Shown piece after piece: positions 1-10,400 of a stretch of DNA of 64,000 nt. The stretch's first letter is position 1, and every line of letters starts with the position of its first letter. Both the position numbers and the translations under genes were made by a program. The stretch spans positions 3,768,839 to 3,832,838 of the forward strand of contig NZ_AP027368.1 of assembly GCF_030296015.1 (NCBI RefSeq). The letters are read 5' to 3'. This DNA is from Ferrimonas sp. YFM (GTDB taxonomy: Bacteria; Pseudomonadota; Gammaproteobacteria; Enterobacterales; Shewanellaceae). The notes below the pieces were generated by a model. It did no database searches. It was not told where the DNA came from and saw only the letters and a program-made list of their open reading frames with translations.

Positions 1-2
1 CC

Positions 3-617
3 CAGGGGGGCACCCTGTTCCTGGATGAGATTGGCGAACTGCCACTGAATCTGCAGACCCGGCTGCTGCGGGTGCTGCAGGAGGGCAAGGTGACCCGCAT
101 CGGCAGTCACAAGGAGATCGATCTGGATATCCGGGTGGTGGCGGCCACCAACCGAGACTTGCTGCAGGAGGTGGAAGCGGGCAACTTCCGCCAGGACCTG
201 TATTACCGCCTCAATGTGATTCCGGTGTCCACCCCGCCACTGAAGCAGCGCAGTGAGGACATCCCCGCCCTGGCGGAACACTTCCTGCGTCACTTCAGCC
301 AGAAATACCAGCTGACCGCCCCCAGGCTGGGGGTCGCCGAAATGAATGCCCTGCGCAGTCACGGCTGGCCGGGTAACGTCAGGGAGTTGTCCAACTGCAT
401 GGAGCGCTTTGTGTTGCTGCAGGAGCTGGATCTCCAGCCCATTCGCTGTCAGGGCAAGATCACCCTGCCGGACGCAGGCCTGAACTGAGAGCAGGTGGAG
501 AAGGAGTATCTTCAGGCGGCCCTGGAGCGCACCGGCGGCAACCGCACCGAGGCGGCCAAACTGCTGGGGCTGGGTTACAAGGCGTTCCTCTACCGCTCAG
601 AGAAGCACGGGCTCTAG
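3..617 (+). pseudogene. Sigma-54-dependent activator, 3' end, interrupted by in-frame TGA
   Basis: The left window edge cuts the gene. The visible part starts at the Walker B region of a sigma-54 AAA+ domain ([13 protein letters not shown]), followed by the arginine-finger region (FRQDLYYRLNVIPV) and the C-terminal lid (HGWPGNVREL). An in-frame TGA stands at 486-488. The same frame then continues without a shift through a typical Fis-type DNA-binding helix-turn-helix (GGNRTEAAKLLGLGYKAFLY) to a TAG at 615-617. As written, the main product would therefore lack its DNA-binding domain. The family binds upstream enhancers and remodels sigma-54 RNA polymerase. The break could be a true nonsense mutation, a base-call error or readthrough. 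The N-terminal sensor domain, and hence the signal, is outside the window. Confidence 0.8.
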
Positions 618-627
618 CCCACTGGGC

Positions 628-870
628 TCACAACCCTTTGTGAGAGAAAAGCATCGCCTGGTCGGCGGCGAACCCCACCTTGATCTGGGTGTCGTCGCTA
701 CCCCAGATGCAGGTTTGGGTGCCCAAAGAGCCGCTGCAGCTGTCCGCCCTGCCCAGCAGGGCCTCCACCTCGGCACGGGACATTCCCAGTTCCAGTTTGT
801 CGTAATTCGCCTGATTCACCTTGCTGCACCCTGCCAGCAACAGCAGCGCCACCCACAGCAGTCCCCTCAT
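628..870 (-). CDS. Small SmpA/OmlA-like lipoprotein
   Basis: An 80-residue protein with a lipoprotein signal (WVALLLLAGC), so probably lipidated and membrane anchored. The mature part contains YDKLELGMSRAEVEALLG, the helix-turn-helix-like start of the SmpA/OmlA (BLIP-like) fold. Two further cysteines (DSCSGS, QTCIWG) could form a disulfide. An ATG at 870 is preferred over the overlapping GTG at 873, although neither has a strong ribosome binding site. It converges on the broken activator at 617, with 10 bases between the stops. The family often helps outer-membrane assembly; the specific role here is unknown. Confidence 0.7.
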   Translation of the reverse strand: MRGLLWVALLLLAGCSKVNQANYDKLELGMSRAEVEALLGRADSCSGSLGTQTCIWGSDDTQIKVGFAADQAMLFSHKGL

Positions 871-1073
871 CACTCAGCCCCCGAACCAGTTGTTACAGAA
901 AGTAAACCAGAAGTTACCGGGCGATTTCAATTCGAGATTTGGCTAACGAATCACCTTTTAAGCCCCACTGTTCGTGATGGAGTTCAACTATTTTAACGAG
1001 AGTTTTGTATAACCTTGCCGACTAGCCGATAGAGCTTAAACAAACCTAATAAAAACTCTTTACAGGGGAACGC

Positions 1074-3083
1074 ATGGACTTCCGCAACTGGACCCTAGGC
1101 CGCCAGATAGGCGTATCCGCCCTGCTTCTTAGCATCCTCACCTACTCCATCACCGGCTTCTTCGGTTACCGTGTAGCCGCCGACAGCCTCACCGAAACCC
1201 TGCAGGAGTCCGAGTCGGTCATGGCCGACACCCTGGCAGACACCCTCGACCTGCAGTACCAACTGCTGATTAAGCAGGTGCGTACCAACGCCGAACTGTT
1301 CAACAAGATGTTCTCCACCGACTTCTCCCTGCTGGAGAAGCGGATCAACATCGCCGGTGCCAACGCCCCGGGCCTGAAGAACGGCCGCCGCCTGCTCAAC
1401 AGCGCCGTGGCCCAGGTGGACAGATTCGCCAACATGACCGGCGGCACCGCCACGGTATTTGTGAAGGATGGGGATGACTTCACCCGCATCTCCTCCTCCC
1501 TGCGTAAAGAGAACGGTGACCGGGCTACCGGCACCCAGCTGGGCCAGGGTCACCCCGCCTACCCCATCATCATGGCGGGCCAGACCTATGAGGGCTATGC
1601 CAACCTGTTCGGCAAGCGCTACATCACCAGCTACCGCCCCATCAAGGACAAGCAGAACCGGGTGATCGGCATCCTCTACATTGGCCAGGATGTTAGCGAG
1701 ATGATGCAGGAGATGGGCAAGGCCCTGGCCAACATCCAGCTCGGTGAAACCGGCTACGTCTCCCTGCTGCGCTATGAAGACGGCGTGTTCCTCTATCACC
1801 CGCAGCTGACCGGCAGCAAGGCCAGCAGCTTCAGCGACGACGATGGCCAGGCCATCTACCAGAGCGCCCTGTCCGACCGGGTCAAGCACCAGTTCGAATT
1901 CATGCTAGATGGCAAGCTGTGGGTTGCCATGACCCAGCCCGTGCCCGCCGCAGGCTGGATGGTGGCCCTGCAAGTGCCTGAAGAGGAGCTGAGCCACGCC
2001 CTGCAGCCTCTGGCCCGCACCAACATCGGCCTCTCCATTCTGGGGATTCTGGTGATCACCGTGCTGCTGTGGCTGATGCTCAACCGTCGCCTCAAGCCCC
2101 TGACCGCCCTGTGCACCCAGGTGGAAGCCATTGGCCACGGCGACTTGACCGCCCAGCTGACCACCAGTGGTGGCAACAGCCAGAACGAGGTGCATCGCAT
2201 CACCGACAGCGTCGCCGAGATGACCCACAGCCTCAAGGAGCTGATCGCCACCCTGCAAGGGTCCACCTCCCAGTTGGAGCAGGCCGCCAGCGAGATGCAG
2301 ACCGTCGCCCAGGTGAACGGCAGCGGCGCCGCCCAGATGATGCAGCAGACCGACCAGATCGCCGCCGCGGTCGAAGAGCTCACCACCTCGGTACAGGAGG
2401 TAGCCCAGCACGCCACAGGATCCGCCGAACAGGCGGAGGCGGTGGACACCGCCGCCAAGGATGGGGATCGTCAGGTCGACGATGTGATTGACCAGATGCG
2501 CGCCCTGGGCGATGCCCTGGAGAACGGCAACCAGGCGATTCACCGGGTGGAAGAGGGCAGCCACGCCATCACCCGGGTGATCCAGGTGATCAATGAGATC
2601 GCCGAGCAGACCAACCTGCTGGCCCTCAACGCCGCCATCGAAGCCGCCCGGGCCGGGGAGCAGGGTCGCGGTTTTGCCGTGGTGGCCGATGAGGTGCGCA
2701 CCCTGGCACAACGTACCCAGAACTCCATCAGTGAGATCACCGGTACCATCGAGCAGTTGCAGCAGCGCACCCAGGAAGCGGTCAACCAGATGCAGGAGAG
2801 CAAGAAGCTCGGCGTGGCCTCCTCTGAGCTGAGCGTTCAGGCCGGCGACGCCCTGACCGACATCTCCCACAGCGTCACCGACCTGTCCCAGAATGCCACC
2901 TCCATCGCCACCGCGACGGAGCAGCAGGGCTCAGTCGCCTCGGAGATCGCCCGCAACATCAGCGGCATCACCGAACTGGCCCGGGAGTCTGAGCAGACCG
3001 CAGGCCAGACCGTGGACGCCGCCGAGCAGCTGACGGCCCTGGCCGGAGACATCCGCGGCCACCTGGCCCACTTCAAGTCTTAA
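1074..3083 (+). CDS. Methyl-accepting chemotaxis protein with Cache-type sensor
   Basis: A 669-residue transmembrane chemoreceptor. TM1 lies around residues 13-33, a periplasmic sensor around 40-310, TM2 around 316-336, a HAMP linker follows, and the cytoplasmic signalling coiled coil fills the C-terminal 270 residues. The hairpin tip is intact ([20 protein letters not shown], then [18 protein letters not shown]), so it should couple to CheA/CheW. The sensor resembles a Cache_3-Cache_2 fusion ([29 protein letters not shown]), a class that often binds small organic acids. The ligand cannot be read from sequence. There is no C-terminal CheR-tethering pentapeptide. It is a single-gene unit with AGGGGA upstream of the ATG and a terminator just downstream. 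Confidence 0.93.
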   Translation: MDFRNWTLGRQIGVSALLLSILTYSITGFFGYRVAADSLTETLQESESVMADTLADTLDLQYQLLIKQVRTNAELFNKMFSTDFSLLEKRINIAGANAPGLKNGRRLLNSAVAQVDRFANMTGGTATVFVKDGDDFTRISSSLRKENGDRATGTQLGQGHPAYPIIMAGQTYEGYANLFGKRYITSYRPIKDKQNRVIGILYIGQDVSEMMQEMGKALANIQLGETGYVSLLRYEDGVFLYHPQLTGSKASSFSDDDGQAIYQSALSDRVKHQFEFMLDGKLWVAMTQPVPAAGWMVALQVPEEELSHALQPLARTNIGLSILGILVITVLLWLMLNRRLKPLTALCTQVEAIGHGDLTAQLTTSGGNSQNEVHRITDSVAEMTHSLKELIATLQGSTSQLEQAASEMQTVAQVNGSGAAQMMQQTDQIAAAVEELTTSVQEVAQHATGSAEQAEAVDTAAKDGDRQVDDVIDQMRALGDALENGNQAIHRVEEGSHAITRVIQVINEIAEQTNLLALNAAIEAARAGEQGRGFAVVADEVRTLAQRTQNSISEITGTIEQLQQRTQEAVNQMQESKKLGVASSELSVQAGDALTDISHSVTDLSQNATSIATATEQQGSVASEIARNISGITELARESEQTAGQTVDAAEQLTALAGDIRGHLAHFKS

Positions 3084-3100
3084 GGGACCGACCAAGCAGA

Positions 3101-3128
3101 AAGGGCGCCAAAGGCGCCCTTTTCTTTT
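3101..3128 (+). terminator. Terminator of the chemoreceptor gene
   Basis: A perfect 8-bp stem AGGGCGCC / GGCGCCCT with an AAA loop is followed by TTTTCTTTT. From here to the cyd terminator at 3367 I see no supportable gene or motif. Confidence 0.85.
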
Positions 3129-3366
3129 GCCCGGCGTCAGCGAACCGGCTCCCAGACCACACTGACCGGCTCCGAACCCCGTCACCGTATCCCCTGCTCT
3201 CCTTACCCGCAGCCGTCCCTGCCAGGGCCTGCAGTGCCAGCCCAGAGTCACACACCAATGACCCACGGGCCCTCAAGAGTAGCCCGGCAGCCCTCCCCCC
3301 TTGCTCGCCGACTGGCGCTGTCCAGATGCTTGAGAGGTGACCCTGAAGGAGCTAAGAGGCGCCCAT

Positions 3367-3395
3367 AAAAAAAGAGGCGCTGATGCGCCTCTTTT
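3367..3395 (-). terminator. Terminator of cydABX
   Basis: Read on the minus strand, the stem GAGGCGC / GCGCCTC with a 4-base loop is followed by a seven-base T run. It lies 36 bases past the cydX stop. The flanks are symmetric enough that it could also work on the plus strand. Confidence 0.85.
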
Positions 3396-3430
3396 CTCAA
3401 TGGGCTTCCCCAGGGAAGCAGGGAGCAGCT

Positions 3431-3550
3431 TTACTTCTGCTCGCGTTCGGCCTTGGCGGCCATCTCTTCAGAGTGCTCGTACCACAGGGCATTGATGATG
3501 CCGAATGCACAGGCCAGCAGCACTCCGAGAATCCAGGTGAAATACCACAT
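3431..3550 (-). CDS. cydX: CydX, small subunit of cytochrome bd oxidase
   Basis: A 39-residue single-TM protein directly after cydB, beginning MWYFTWILGVLLACAFGI and continuing INALWYEHSEEMA. This matches the CydX/YbgT family, which starts MWYF(A/T)W and has a hydrophobic helix, a conserved WYE motif and a charged tail. CydX binds the CydAB complex and is needed for heme stability and oxidase activity in enterobacteria. A GGAGC-type ribosome binding site sits just upstream, the gap from the cydB stop is 12 bases, and a terminator follows. The gene is easily missed because of its size. Confidence 0.93.
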   Translation of the reverse strand: MWYFTWILGVLLACAFGIINALWYEHSEEMAAKAEREQK

Positions 3551-3562
3551 ATTGTCGGCTCC

Positions 3563-4702
3563 TTAGTACAGAGAGTGCTTGTTGTTCTCGATGAATTCGC
3601 TGTTCAGGCGACCAAACATCTTGATGTAGCTCCAGGTGGTGTAACCCAGAATCAGCGGCACAAAGATGCAGGCCACGGCGAACATGATGGTCAGGGTCAT
3701 CTCAGAACTAGTGGCATCCCACATGGTCAGTGAGTGGCTTGGGTTCAGAGAGGACGGCATCACGAACGGGAACAGAGACACTGCCGCGGTGGCAATGATC
3801 GCCACCTGGTTCAGTGAGCTGGTCACAAACGCCAGACCGTTACGGTTTGCCATGGTCAGCACTGCGGTCGCCAGGGGCATCAGCACCGCCAGCAGGGGCA
3901 GCACGTACAACACAGGCATGGCGTTGTAGTTGTTGAACCAGGCACCGGAGGCAATCTCAACGGTCTTCAGGGTCGGGTTGGAGGGGCCGTTGTGGTCCAG
4001 AGCGGAGGTCACCACGAAGCCGTCGATACCCGCGTACAGCCAGGCACCGGCCACCACGAACAGGGCCGCACACAGCACGCCGACCCACTGAGTGATCTTA
4101 CGTACACGCTGGTAGAGTTCGGCATCGGTCTTCATGCCCAGCCAGGTGCAACCCTGGAGGATGAAGGCGGTCACACACAGCAGACCCACCACCAAAGCGA
4201 AGGGGTTGAGCAGACCGAAGAAGCTGCCACGGTAGAACACACGCAGGTACTCGTCGTATTCGAAGGGCACACCCTGCAGCAGGTTACCGAAGGCGACACC
4301 GATGATCAGCGGCGGCACCACACCACCGATGAACAGACACCAGTCCCAGGTGTTGCGCCAGCGTGGATCTTCAATCTTAGAGCGGTAGTCAAACCCGATA
4401 GGACGGAAGAACAGGGCGAACAGCACCAGCACCATGGCGATGTAGAAGCCGGAGAAGGCTGCCGCATACACCAGGGGCCAGGCGGCGAACAGGGCACCGC
4501 CGGCGGTCAGCAGCCATACCTGGTTGCCGTCCCAGTGAGGGGCGATGGAGTTGATCATCACCCGACGTTCGTTGTCGTTTTTGCCCACGAAGGGCAGCAG
4601 GGCACCCACACCCATGTCAAAACCATCGGTGACCGCGAAACCGATCATCAGTACGACGACCAGCAGCCACCAGATAGCGCGTAGAGTTTCGTAATCAAGC
4701 AT
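3563..4702 (-). CDS. cydB: Cytochrome bd ubiquinol oxidase subunit II
   Basis: A 379-residue polytopic membrane protein matching E. coli-type CydB over its full length. It has the N-terminal signature [27 protein letters not shown] and conserved segments [23 protein letters not shown] and [16 protein letters not shown]. CydB is the structural partner of CydA in the quinol:O2 oxidoreductase, a high-affinity, proton-motive but non-pumping terminal oxidase. Its ATG overlaps the cydA stop by 8 bases (ATGCTTGA), indicating translational coupling. Confidence 0.97.
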   Translation of the reverse strand: MLDYETLRAIWWLLVVVLMIGFAVTDGFDMGVGALLPFVGKNDNERRVMINSIAPHWDGNQVWLLTAGGALFAAWPLVYAAAFSGFYIAMVLVLFALFFRPIGFDYRSKIEDPRWRNTWDWCLFIGGVVPPLIIGVAFGNLLQGVPFEYDEYLRVFYRGSFFGLLNPFALVVGLLCVTAFILQGCTWLGMKTDAELYQRVRKITQWVGVLCAALFVVAGAWLYAGIDGFVVTSALDHNGPSNPTLKTVEIASGAWFNNYNAMPVLYVLPLLAVLMPLATAVLTMANRNGLAFVTSSLNQVAIIATAAVSLFPFVMPSSLNPSHSLTMWDATSSEMTLTIMFAVACIFVPLILGYTTWSYIKMFGRLNSEFIENNKHSLY

Positions 4703-6335
4703 GGCTAGCAGCCTCCTTGGCTTCTTCGCGGGCCTTGCGGGCCTTGGACAGTTTCGTCAGCAGACGGGCGTCTTCGGCAGCGTTTTCAGCAGACTCGAAG
4801 TGGTAGCGGCCAGTCTTCATGCTGCTGGGACCCAACCGGGCGAAGCGGAACATCAGGAACATCTCCACCACCAGGGCCACGGTGTAGAAACCACAGATGG
4901 CAACAATGGAGAAGATCAGGTCACCGGCACTCAGGCTGGAGGTGGACATGGCGGTAGGCAGAATCTCCGCGATGGTCCAGGGTTGACGGCCGTACTCGGC
5001 CACAAACCAGCCACACTGAATGGCGATCCAGGGGAAAGGCAGGATGAAGATCGCCGCCTTCAGCAACCAGGGCTTATCCATCACCTGCTGCTTGGCGCTC
5101 TGGAGGAAGGAGAGACCGATAACGATCAGCATCACCACACCCAGGCCCACCATCACGCGGAAGGTCCAGAACAGAGGGCCGACATTGGGGATGGAGTCCT
5201 CAACCGCCGCCTTAATCTGGGCCTCACTGGCCTGGTCGACATCTTCCAGGTAACGCTTCAGCAGGAAGCCATAGCCCAGGTCCACCTTGCGCTCCTGGAA
5301 CTCGGCGATCTCGGCCTCGGTAGCAGAACCGTCTCGCACCTTCTGCAGCAGGGTGTAGGCCACCATGCCGTTGCGGATGCGGGCTTCATGCTCCACCTTG
5401 ATGTCCTTGATGCCCATCACCTGCTCATCCAGGGAGCGGGTGGCGATGATGCCCATCACATAGGGGATCTTCACCGCAAAATTGGTTTCCATGTTTTCAC
5501 TGTCTGGAATACCGAAGGCGGTAAAGGAAGCCGGTGCCGGATGGGTATCCCATTCCGCTTCTACGGCAGCCAGTTTCACCTTCTGCACGTCACCCATCTC
5601 GTAGCCGGACTCGTCACCCAGGACGATAACGGACAGGATAGAGGCCATACCGAAGGCGGAGGCGATGTAGAAAGAGCGCTTGGCAAAGGCGATGTCCCGG
5701 CCCTTCAGCAGGTAGTAGGCGCTGATGGCCAACACGAACACGGAACCAGTGACGTAGCCTGAAGCCACGGTGTGGACAAACTTAACCTGAGCAACCGGGT
5801 TGAACAGCACGTCGGCGAAGCTGGCCATCTCCATGCGCATGGTGACGTAGTTGAACTCGGCGCCCACAGGGTGCTGCATCCAGCCGTTGGCCACCAGAAT
5901 CCACAGGGCAGACATGTTGGAGCCCAGGGCCACCAGCCAGGTTACCGCCAGGTGCTGACGCTTGGACAGACGATCCCAGCCGAAGAAGAACAGGCCAATC
6001 AGAGTCGATTCAAGGAAGAAAGCCATCAGGGCTTCGATGGCCAATGGGGCCCCGAAGATGTCCCCGACGTAGTGGGAGTAGTAGGCCCAGTTGGTTCCGA
6101 ATTGGAACTCCATGGTGATACCAGTGGTAACACCCAGGGCGAAGTTAATGGCAAAGAGTTTACCCCAGAACTTGGTCATGTCCTTGTAAACCTGCTTATC
6201 GGTCATCACATAGAGTGACTCCATGATCGCAAGCAGGAACGCCATGCCCAGGGTGAGGGGTACAAACAGGAAGTGATACATCGCGGTCAGTGCAAACTGC
6301 AATCGCGATAGATCCACTACTTCATCGACAATCAT
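4695..6335 (-). CDS. cydA: Cytochrome bd ubiquinol oxidase subunit I
   Basis: A 546-residue protein. The start [20 protein letters not shown] follows AAGGAGACACC; an upstream in-frame extension has no such site. Family heme ligands are visible: the N-terminal His in [16 protein letters not shown] (His21, heme b595), plus the later conserved His and Met for heme b558. The quinol-binding Q loop carries the long insert of E. coli-type enzymes, and the [14 protein letters not shown] motif is present. CydA holds all three hemes and oxidises quinol while reducing O2 to water. It is the first gene of cydABX and is likely controlled by oxygen regulators, although no clean FNR or ArcA site was found. 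Confidence 0.97.
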   Translation of the reverse strand: MIVDEVVDLSRLQFALTAMYHFLFVPLTLGMAFLLAIMESLYVMTDKQVYKDMTKFWGKLFAINFALGVTTGITMEFQFGTNWAYYSHYVGDIFGAPLAIEALMAFFLESTLIGLFFFGWDRLSKRQHLAVTWLVALGSNMSALWILVANGWMQHPVGAEFNYVTMRMEMASFADVLFNPVAQVKFVHTVASGYVTGSVFVLAISAYYLLKGRDIAFAKRSFYIASAFGMASILSVIVLGDESGYEMGDVQKVKLAAVEAEWDTHPAPASFTAFGIPDSENMETNFAVKIPYVMGIIATRSLDEQVMGIKDIKVEHEARIRNGMVAYTLLQKVRDGSATEAEIAEFQERKVDLGYGFLLKRYLEDVDQASEAQIKAAVEDSIPNVGPLFWTFRVMVGLGVVMLIVIGLSFLQSAKQQVMDKPWLLKAAIFILPFPWIAIQCGWFVAEYGRQPWTIAEILPTAMSTSSLSAGDLIFSIVAICGFYTVALVVEMFLMFRFARLGPSSMKTGRYHFESAENAAEDARLLTKLSKARKAREEAKEAASHA

Positions 6336-7099
6336 TGGTGTCTCCTTACGCCTGCCGTGCCGCCATTGCTGGCAACGTGATTCAGGAAAAATTATTGGGA
6401 GCAATACAACAAATAAAGTGCTGAGTTCGGCTTACCCTGGGGACACGGCTGCCCAGGGACATTGTGGGCCTCCCGCAACAGGCGCTTACTCTCATTCGCC
6501 CCTGCCGGTTCGTCGGCCGTTCCGGCTCCGCCGGACACTCACAACATTTCGTTAACTCAACACTTTCGATTAGCGAACCTCTGTTTGTTCCCCCGCACCG
6601 GAGAACAAAGAGAGATTGCGCTGCTATTTCCGCTAATTTTATATCATTCCCCCAGTGGCACCCTCAATCCCTGCCAGAATCCCCTGATCACTTTTGAGAG
6701 GTGACTCACAAATATTAAGACTTAATAAAAAAGGCTTGCAGAACAGTTAAATGTTAAGAATTTTGATCTGATTTATATTCGGCTTTAACCATCCTCGAAT
6801 TATTGGCTAACACGGTTCGAAATTTTGATAAAAATTGTATTGCAACAATCAGGACAATGAAAACAATTCAATTGTTAAAACCCTTTGCATTCAGCATATA
6901 GAGCGCACACCTCTCGAGATAAAGACTGAACAAAGGCTGAATAATAAATTAGAAAAACTAATGTGAAAAAAGAGTTTTTCTCGTTTGTCGAATATCCAAA
7001 TTCCAGCCTAATATATCCACGAAAACGGCATTCCAAATATCGGAAATATGACGTTTTAAATATGAAATTGTCCCAACTCTCAGTTTTTCGGAGGTACTC
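6336..7099. other. Long AT-rich intergenic region upstream of cydA
   Basis: About 760 bases without a supportable gene. The cydA-proximal part (6336-6700) is ordinary in composition; 6700-7080 is strikingly AT-rich for this genome. It should hold the cydABX promoter. Two GTTAA motifs seven bases apart (6746, 6753) recall ArcA half-sites but lack the usual 11-base spacing. TTGAT at 6763 is only an FNR half-site. TTGTCG (6985) and TAATAT (7009) with an 18-base spacer could be a weak plus-strand promoter for the small ORF at 7100. Open frames here look like chance. Confidence 0.6.
6713..6727. promoter_or_regulatory. Perfect AT-rich palindrome, candidate operator
   Basis: TATTAAG-A-CTTAATA is an exact 7-1-7 inverted repeat about 380 bases upstream of the cydA ATG, at the start of the AT-rich stretch. 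No T run makes it a terminator. I do not recognise it as a known operator; a dimeric repressor site is possible. Confidence 0.3.
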
Positions 7100-7177
7100 A
7101 TGAGTCTGTTTCTCAAGCGCGTGTCCAAGCTCTACCAACGTAGCTTCGTTGAGCTTTATCAGCTTCGGGTCATGTGA
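7100..7177 (+). CDS. Candidate 25-residue small protein
   Basis: An ATG preceded by CGGAGGTACTC (near-ideal ribosome binding site and spacing) opens a 25-codon frame, MSLFLKRVSKLYQRSFVELY then QLRVM, ending in TGA. It is basic and amphipathic, with no signal peptide and no family I recognise. A strong terminator lies 72 bases downstream on the same strand, so a discrete short transcript of roughly 200-270 bases is plausible. It could instead be a small RNA with an incidental frame. The supports are the ribosome binding site, the terminator and isolation in an otherwise AT-rich gap. Confidence 0.4.
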   Translation: MSLFLKRVSKLYQRSFVELYQLRVM

Positions 7178-7248
7178 ACACCCTGGCTGCCGTCCCCGCG
7201 GCGGCCCAAGCGTCACCCTTCTTTGCATTAGCTTGATTGCATAGCTTT

Positions 7249-7277
7249 GGCCGCCCTCCCAGGGCGGCCCTTTTTTT
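7249..7277 (+). terminator. Strong plus-strand terminator
   Basis: GGCCGCCCT / AGGGCGGCC (9 bp, CCC loop) is followed by C and seven T. It has no annotated plus-strand gene upstream other than the 25-codon frame at 7100, which is evidence for a short transcript there. Confidence 0.85.
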
Positions 7278-7367
7278 GCCTGAACGCCGACTCCCCCAGA
7301 GTGACCCTCTGCTTACGCCCCCTCCTTGATCCCAGACAACAAAGCCAGATAAGCCGATTCAGCCCAC

Positions 7368-7394
7368 AAAAAAGCCCGGCACCGGGCCGGGCTT
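7368..7394 (-). terminator. Terminator of purL
   Basis: On the minus strand, AGCCCGGC / GCCGGGCT with a 5-base loop is followed by a run of six T. It lies 18 bases beyond the purL stop. Confidence 0.85.
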
Positions 7395-7411
7395 GATGAG
7401 GTCAGCAGGGT

Positions 7412-10400
7412 TTAACCCAGGGCAACCCTGGCGTTGCGGAACATCCGCATCCAAGGGCTGTCCTCACCCCACTCGTCAGGGTGCCAGGAGTTGGCCACGG
7501 TGCGGAACACCCGCTCAGGGTGAGGCATCATGATGGTCACCCGGCCGTCGGTGGTGGTCAGGCCGGTGATCCCCGCGGGGGAGCCGTTGGGGTTGGCCGG
7601 ATAGGCGGTGGCGATCTGCCCCTGATGGTTCAGGTAACGCAGTGCCACTGTGCCCGAGGCATCGGCGGCATGGAACGCCTGCTGGCTGGCGAACTCCGCC
7701 CGGCCTTCGCCGTGGGAGACGGCAATGGGCATACGCGACCCAGCCATGCCCTGGAAGAACAGACTGGGGCTCTGCTGCACCTCCACCAGGGAGAAACGGG
7801 CTTCGAAACGCTCAGAGCGGTTACGCACGAAATGCGGCCAGTGCTCCGAACCTGGGATGATGCTCTTGAGATTGGAGAGCATCTGGCAGCCGTTACACAC
7901 CCCCAGAGCCAGGCTGTCGCTGCGCTCGAAGAAGCGCTGGAACTGTTCCCGGGCACGGGCGTTAAACAGGATGGACTTGGCCCAGCCCTCTCCGGCGCCT
8001 AGCACGTCGCCATAGGAGAAGCCGCCACAGGCCACCAGCCCCTGGAACTGCTCCAGAGTCAGGCGACCCTCGAGGATGTCGCTCATGTGCACATCCACGG
8101 CGTCAAAACCGGCACGGTCGAAGGCGGCCGCCATCTCCACGTGGGAGTTGACCCCCTGTTCACGCAAGATGGCCATCTTGGGGGCATTGCCCTTGAGGAT
8201 AAAGGGCGCAGCCACATCCTCGGCAGGGTCGAAACTGAGATCCACCGACAGGCCGGGATCCTCGGCATTGAGCTTGGCCTGATGCTCCTCTTCGGCGCAC
8301 TGAGGGTTGTCTCGCAGGGACTGCATGCGGAAGGTGGTCTCTGCCCAGACACCGCGCAGCTCGGTGCGGCTCTCATCCAGCAGAGTATCTCCTGCGCGAC
8401 GCACAATCAGGCGCTCGCCGTCGTTGACCGAACCGATCACCTGGCTGCAGCCAGCCAGGCCATGGTCCGCCAGCACCGCCTCGACCTGAGCCAGGCGATC
8501 GTCGGCCACCTGAACCACGGCACCCAGCTCTTCGTTGAACAGCACCGCCAGATCGTCACCGGCCAGAGCACTCAGGTCCACGTCCAGACCCGCCTTACCG
8601 GCGAAGGCCATCTCTGCCAGGGTGACAAACAGACCGCCATCGCCCTTATCGTGATAGGCGAGCAGCGCCTTGTCGGCGATCAGCCCCTGAATGGCATTGA
8701 AGAACCCCTTGAGCAGCTCAGGCTGGTCCACATCCGGTGCCTGGTTGCCCAGCTGGTTGTACACCTGCGCCAGGGCAGAACCGCCCAGTCGCTGCTTGCC
8801 GTTGCCCAGGTCGATGTAGAGCAGCTTGCTGTCGCCCTTGTCCAGGCGCAGTTGAGGGGTCAGGGTGTCACGCACGTCCTCGACCCGGCCAAAGGCGGTG
8901 ATCACCAGAGACAGCGGCGAGGTGACGCTCTTGCGCTCCCCCTGATCTTCCCAGGCGGTCTTCATGGACATGGAGTCCTTGCCCACAGGGATGGTCAGTC
9001 CCAGGGCCGGACACAGCTCCTCACCCACCGCCTTCACCGCCTCGTAGAGGCCAGCGTCTTCCCCTGGGTGACCGGCAGCGGCCATCCAGTTGGCAGAGAG
9101 CTTGATGTGGGCCAGGGAGCCGATGTGGGCACTGGCGATGTTGGTCAGGGACTCACCCACCGCCATGCGGGCAGAAGCGCCATAGTTGATCAGCGCCAGG
9201 GGAGTACGCTCGCCCATGGACATCGCTTCACCGTGGTAGCTGTCCAGGGCGGCAGCGGTGACCGCACAGTTGGCCACGGGCACCTGCCAGGGGCCTACCA
9301 TCTGATCCCGGGCCACCAGACCGGTCACCGAGCGGTCACCGATGGTGATCAGGAAGGTCTTCTCCGCCACGGCGGGCAGACGCAGCACCCGGCGTACCGC
9401 TTCCTTGAGCTCCATGGCACCGGTGTCCAGATCCGCAGAGGCGCACTGGGCGGAACTGACATCACGGTGCATCTTGGGCGCCTTGCCCAGCAGCACCTCC
9501 ATGGGCATGTCGATGGGGGTGTTGTCGAAGTGGCTGTCTTCCAGCACCAGCTGCAGCTCTTCGGTGGCTTCACCGATCACCGCATAGGGGGCGCGCTCAC
9601 GGCGACAGATGGCGTCGAACCTGTCCAGGTCCTCGACAGCCACCGCCATCACATAACGCTCCTGAGATTCGTTACACCAGATCTCCAGGGGCGACATGCC
9701 GGGCTCGTCATTGGGCACATCCCGAAGGCGGAAACGGCCGCCGCGACCACCGTCGTCCACCAGCTCAGGCATGGCGTTGGAGAGACCACCGGCGCCCACG
9801 TCGTGGATGAAAGCGATGGGGTTGTCGTCCCCAAGCTGCCAACAGCGATCGATCACCTCCTGGCAGCGGCGCTCGATCTCCGGGTTCTCCCGCTGAACCG
9901 AGGCAAAGTCCAGGTCTTCGGAGGACTGGCCGGAGGCCATGGAGGAGGCGGCACCGCCCCCCAGGCCGATGTTCATCGCCGGTCCGCCGAGGACGATCAG
10001 CTTGGCGCCGACGGGGATCTCCCCCTTCTGCACGTGATCCTCGCGGATGTTCCCCAGACCACCCGCCAGCATGATTGGCTTGTGGTAGCCACGCACCTCG
10101 GTGCCGTTGAAGCTGGTCACCTCCTGCTCATAGGTGCGGAAGTACCCCAGCAGGGCAGGACGGCCAAATTCGTTGTTGAAGGCGGCGCCCCCCAGCGGCC
10201 CCTCGGTCATGATCTCCAGAGGGGTCACGATGCGATCCGGCTTGCCATAGGGCTTCTCCCAGGGCTGTTCGAAGCCGGGGATGTTCAGGTTGGACACGGT
10301 AAAGCCGGTGAGGCCCGCCTTGGGCTTGGAGCCCCGGCCGGTGGCACCTTCGTCACGGATCTCACCGCCGGAGCCGGTGGCCGCCCCAGGATAGGGACTG

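Noticed and set aside
486-488. TGA as a selenocysteine codon
   Set aside because: The position is a linker before a helix-turn-helix, with no redox motif, and I saw no convincing SECIS-like hairpin right after it.
6875-7228. 117-codon frame on the minus strand in the cyd-purL gap
   Set aside because: No ribosome binding site, crosses the AT-rich block, and runs opposite the better supported short plus-strand unit.
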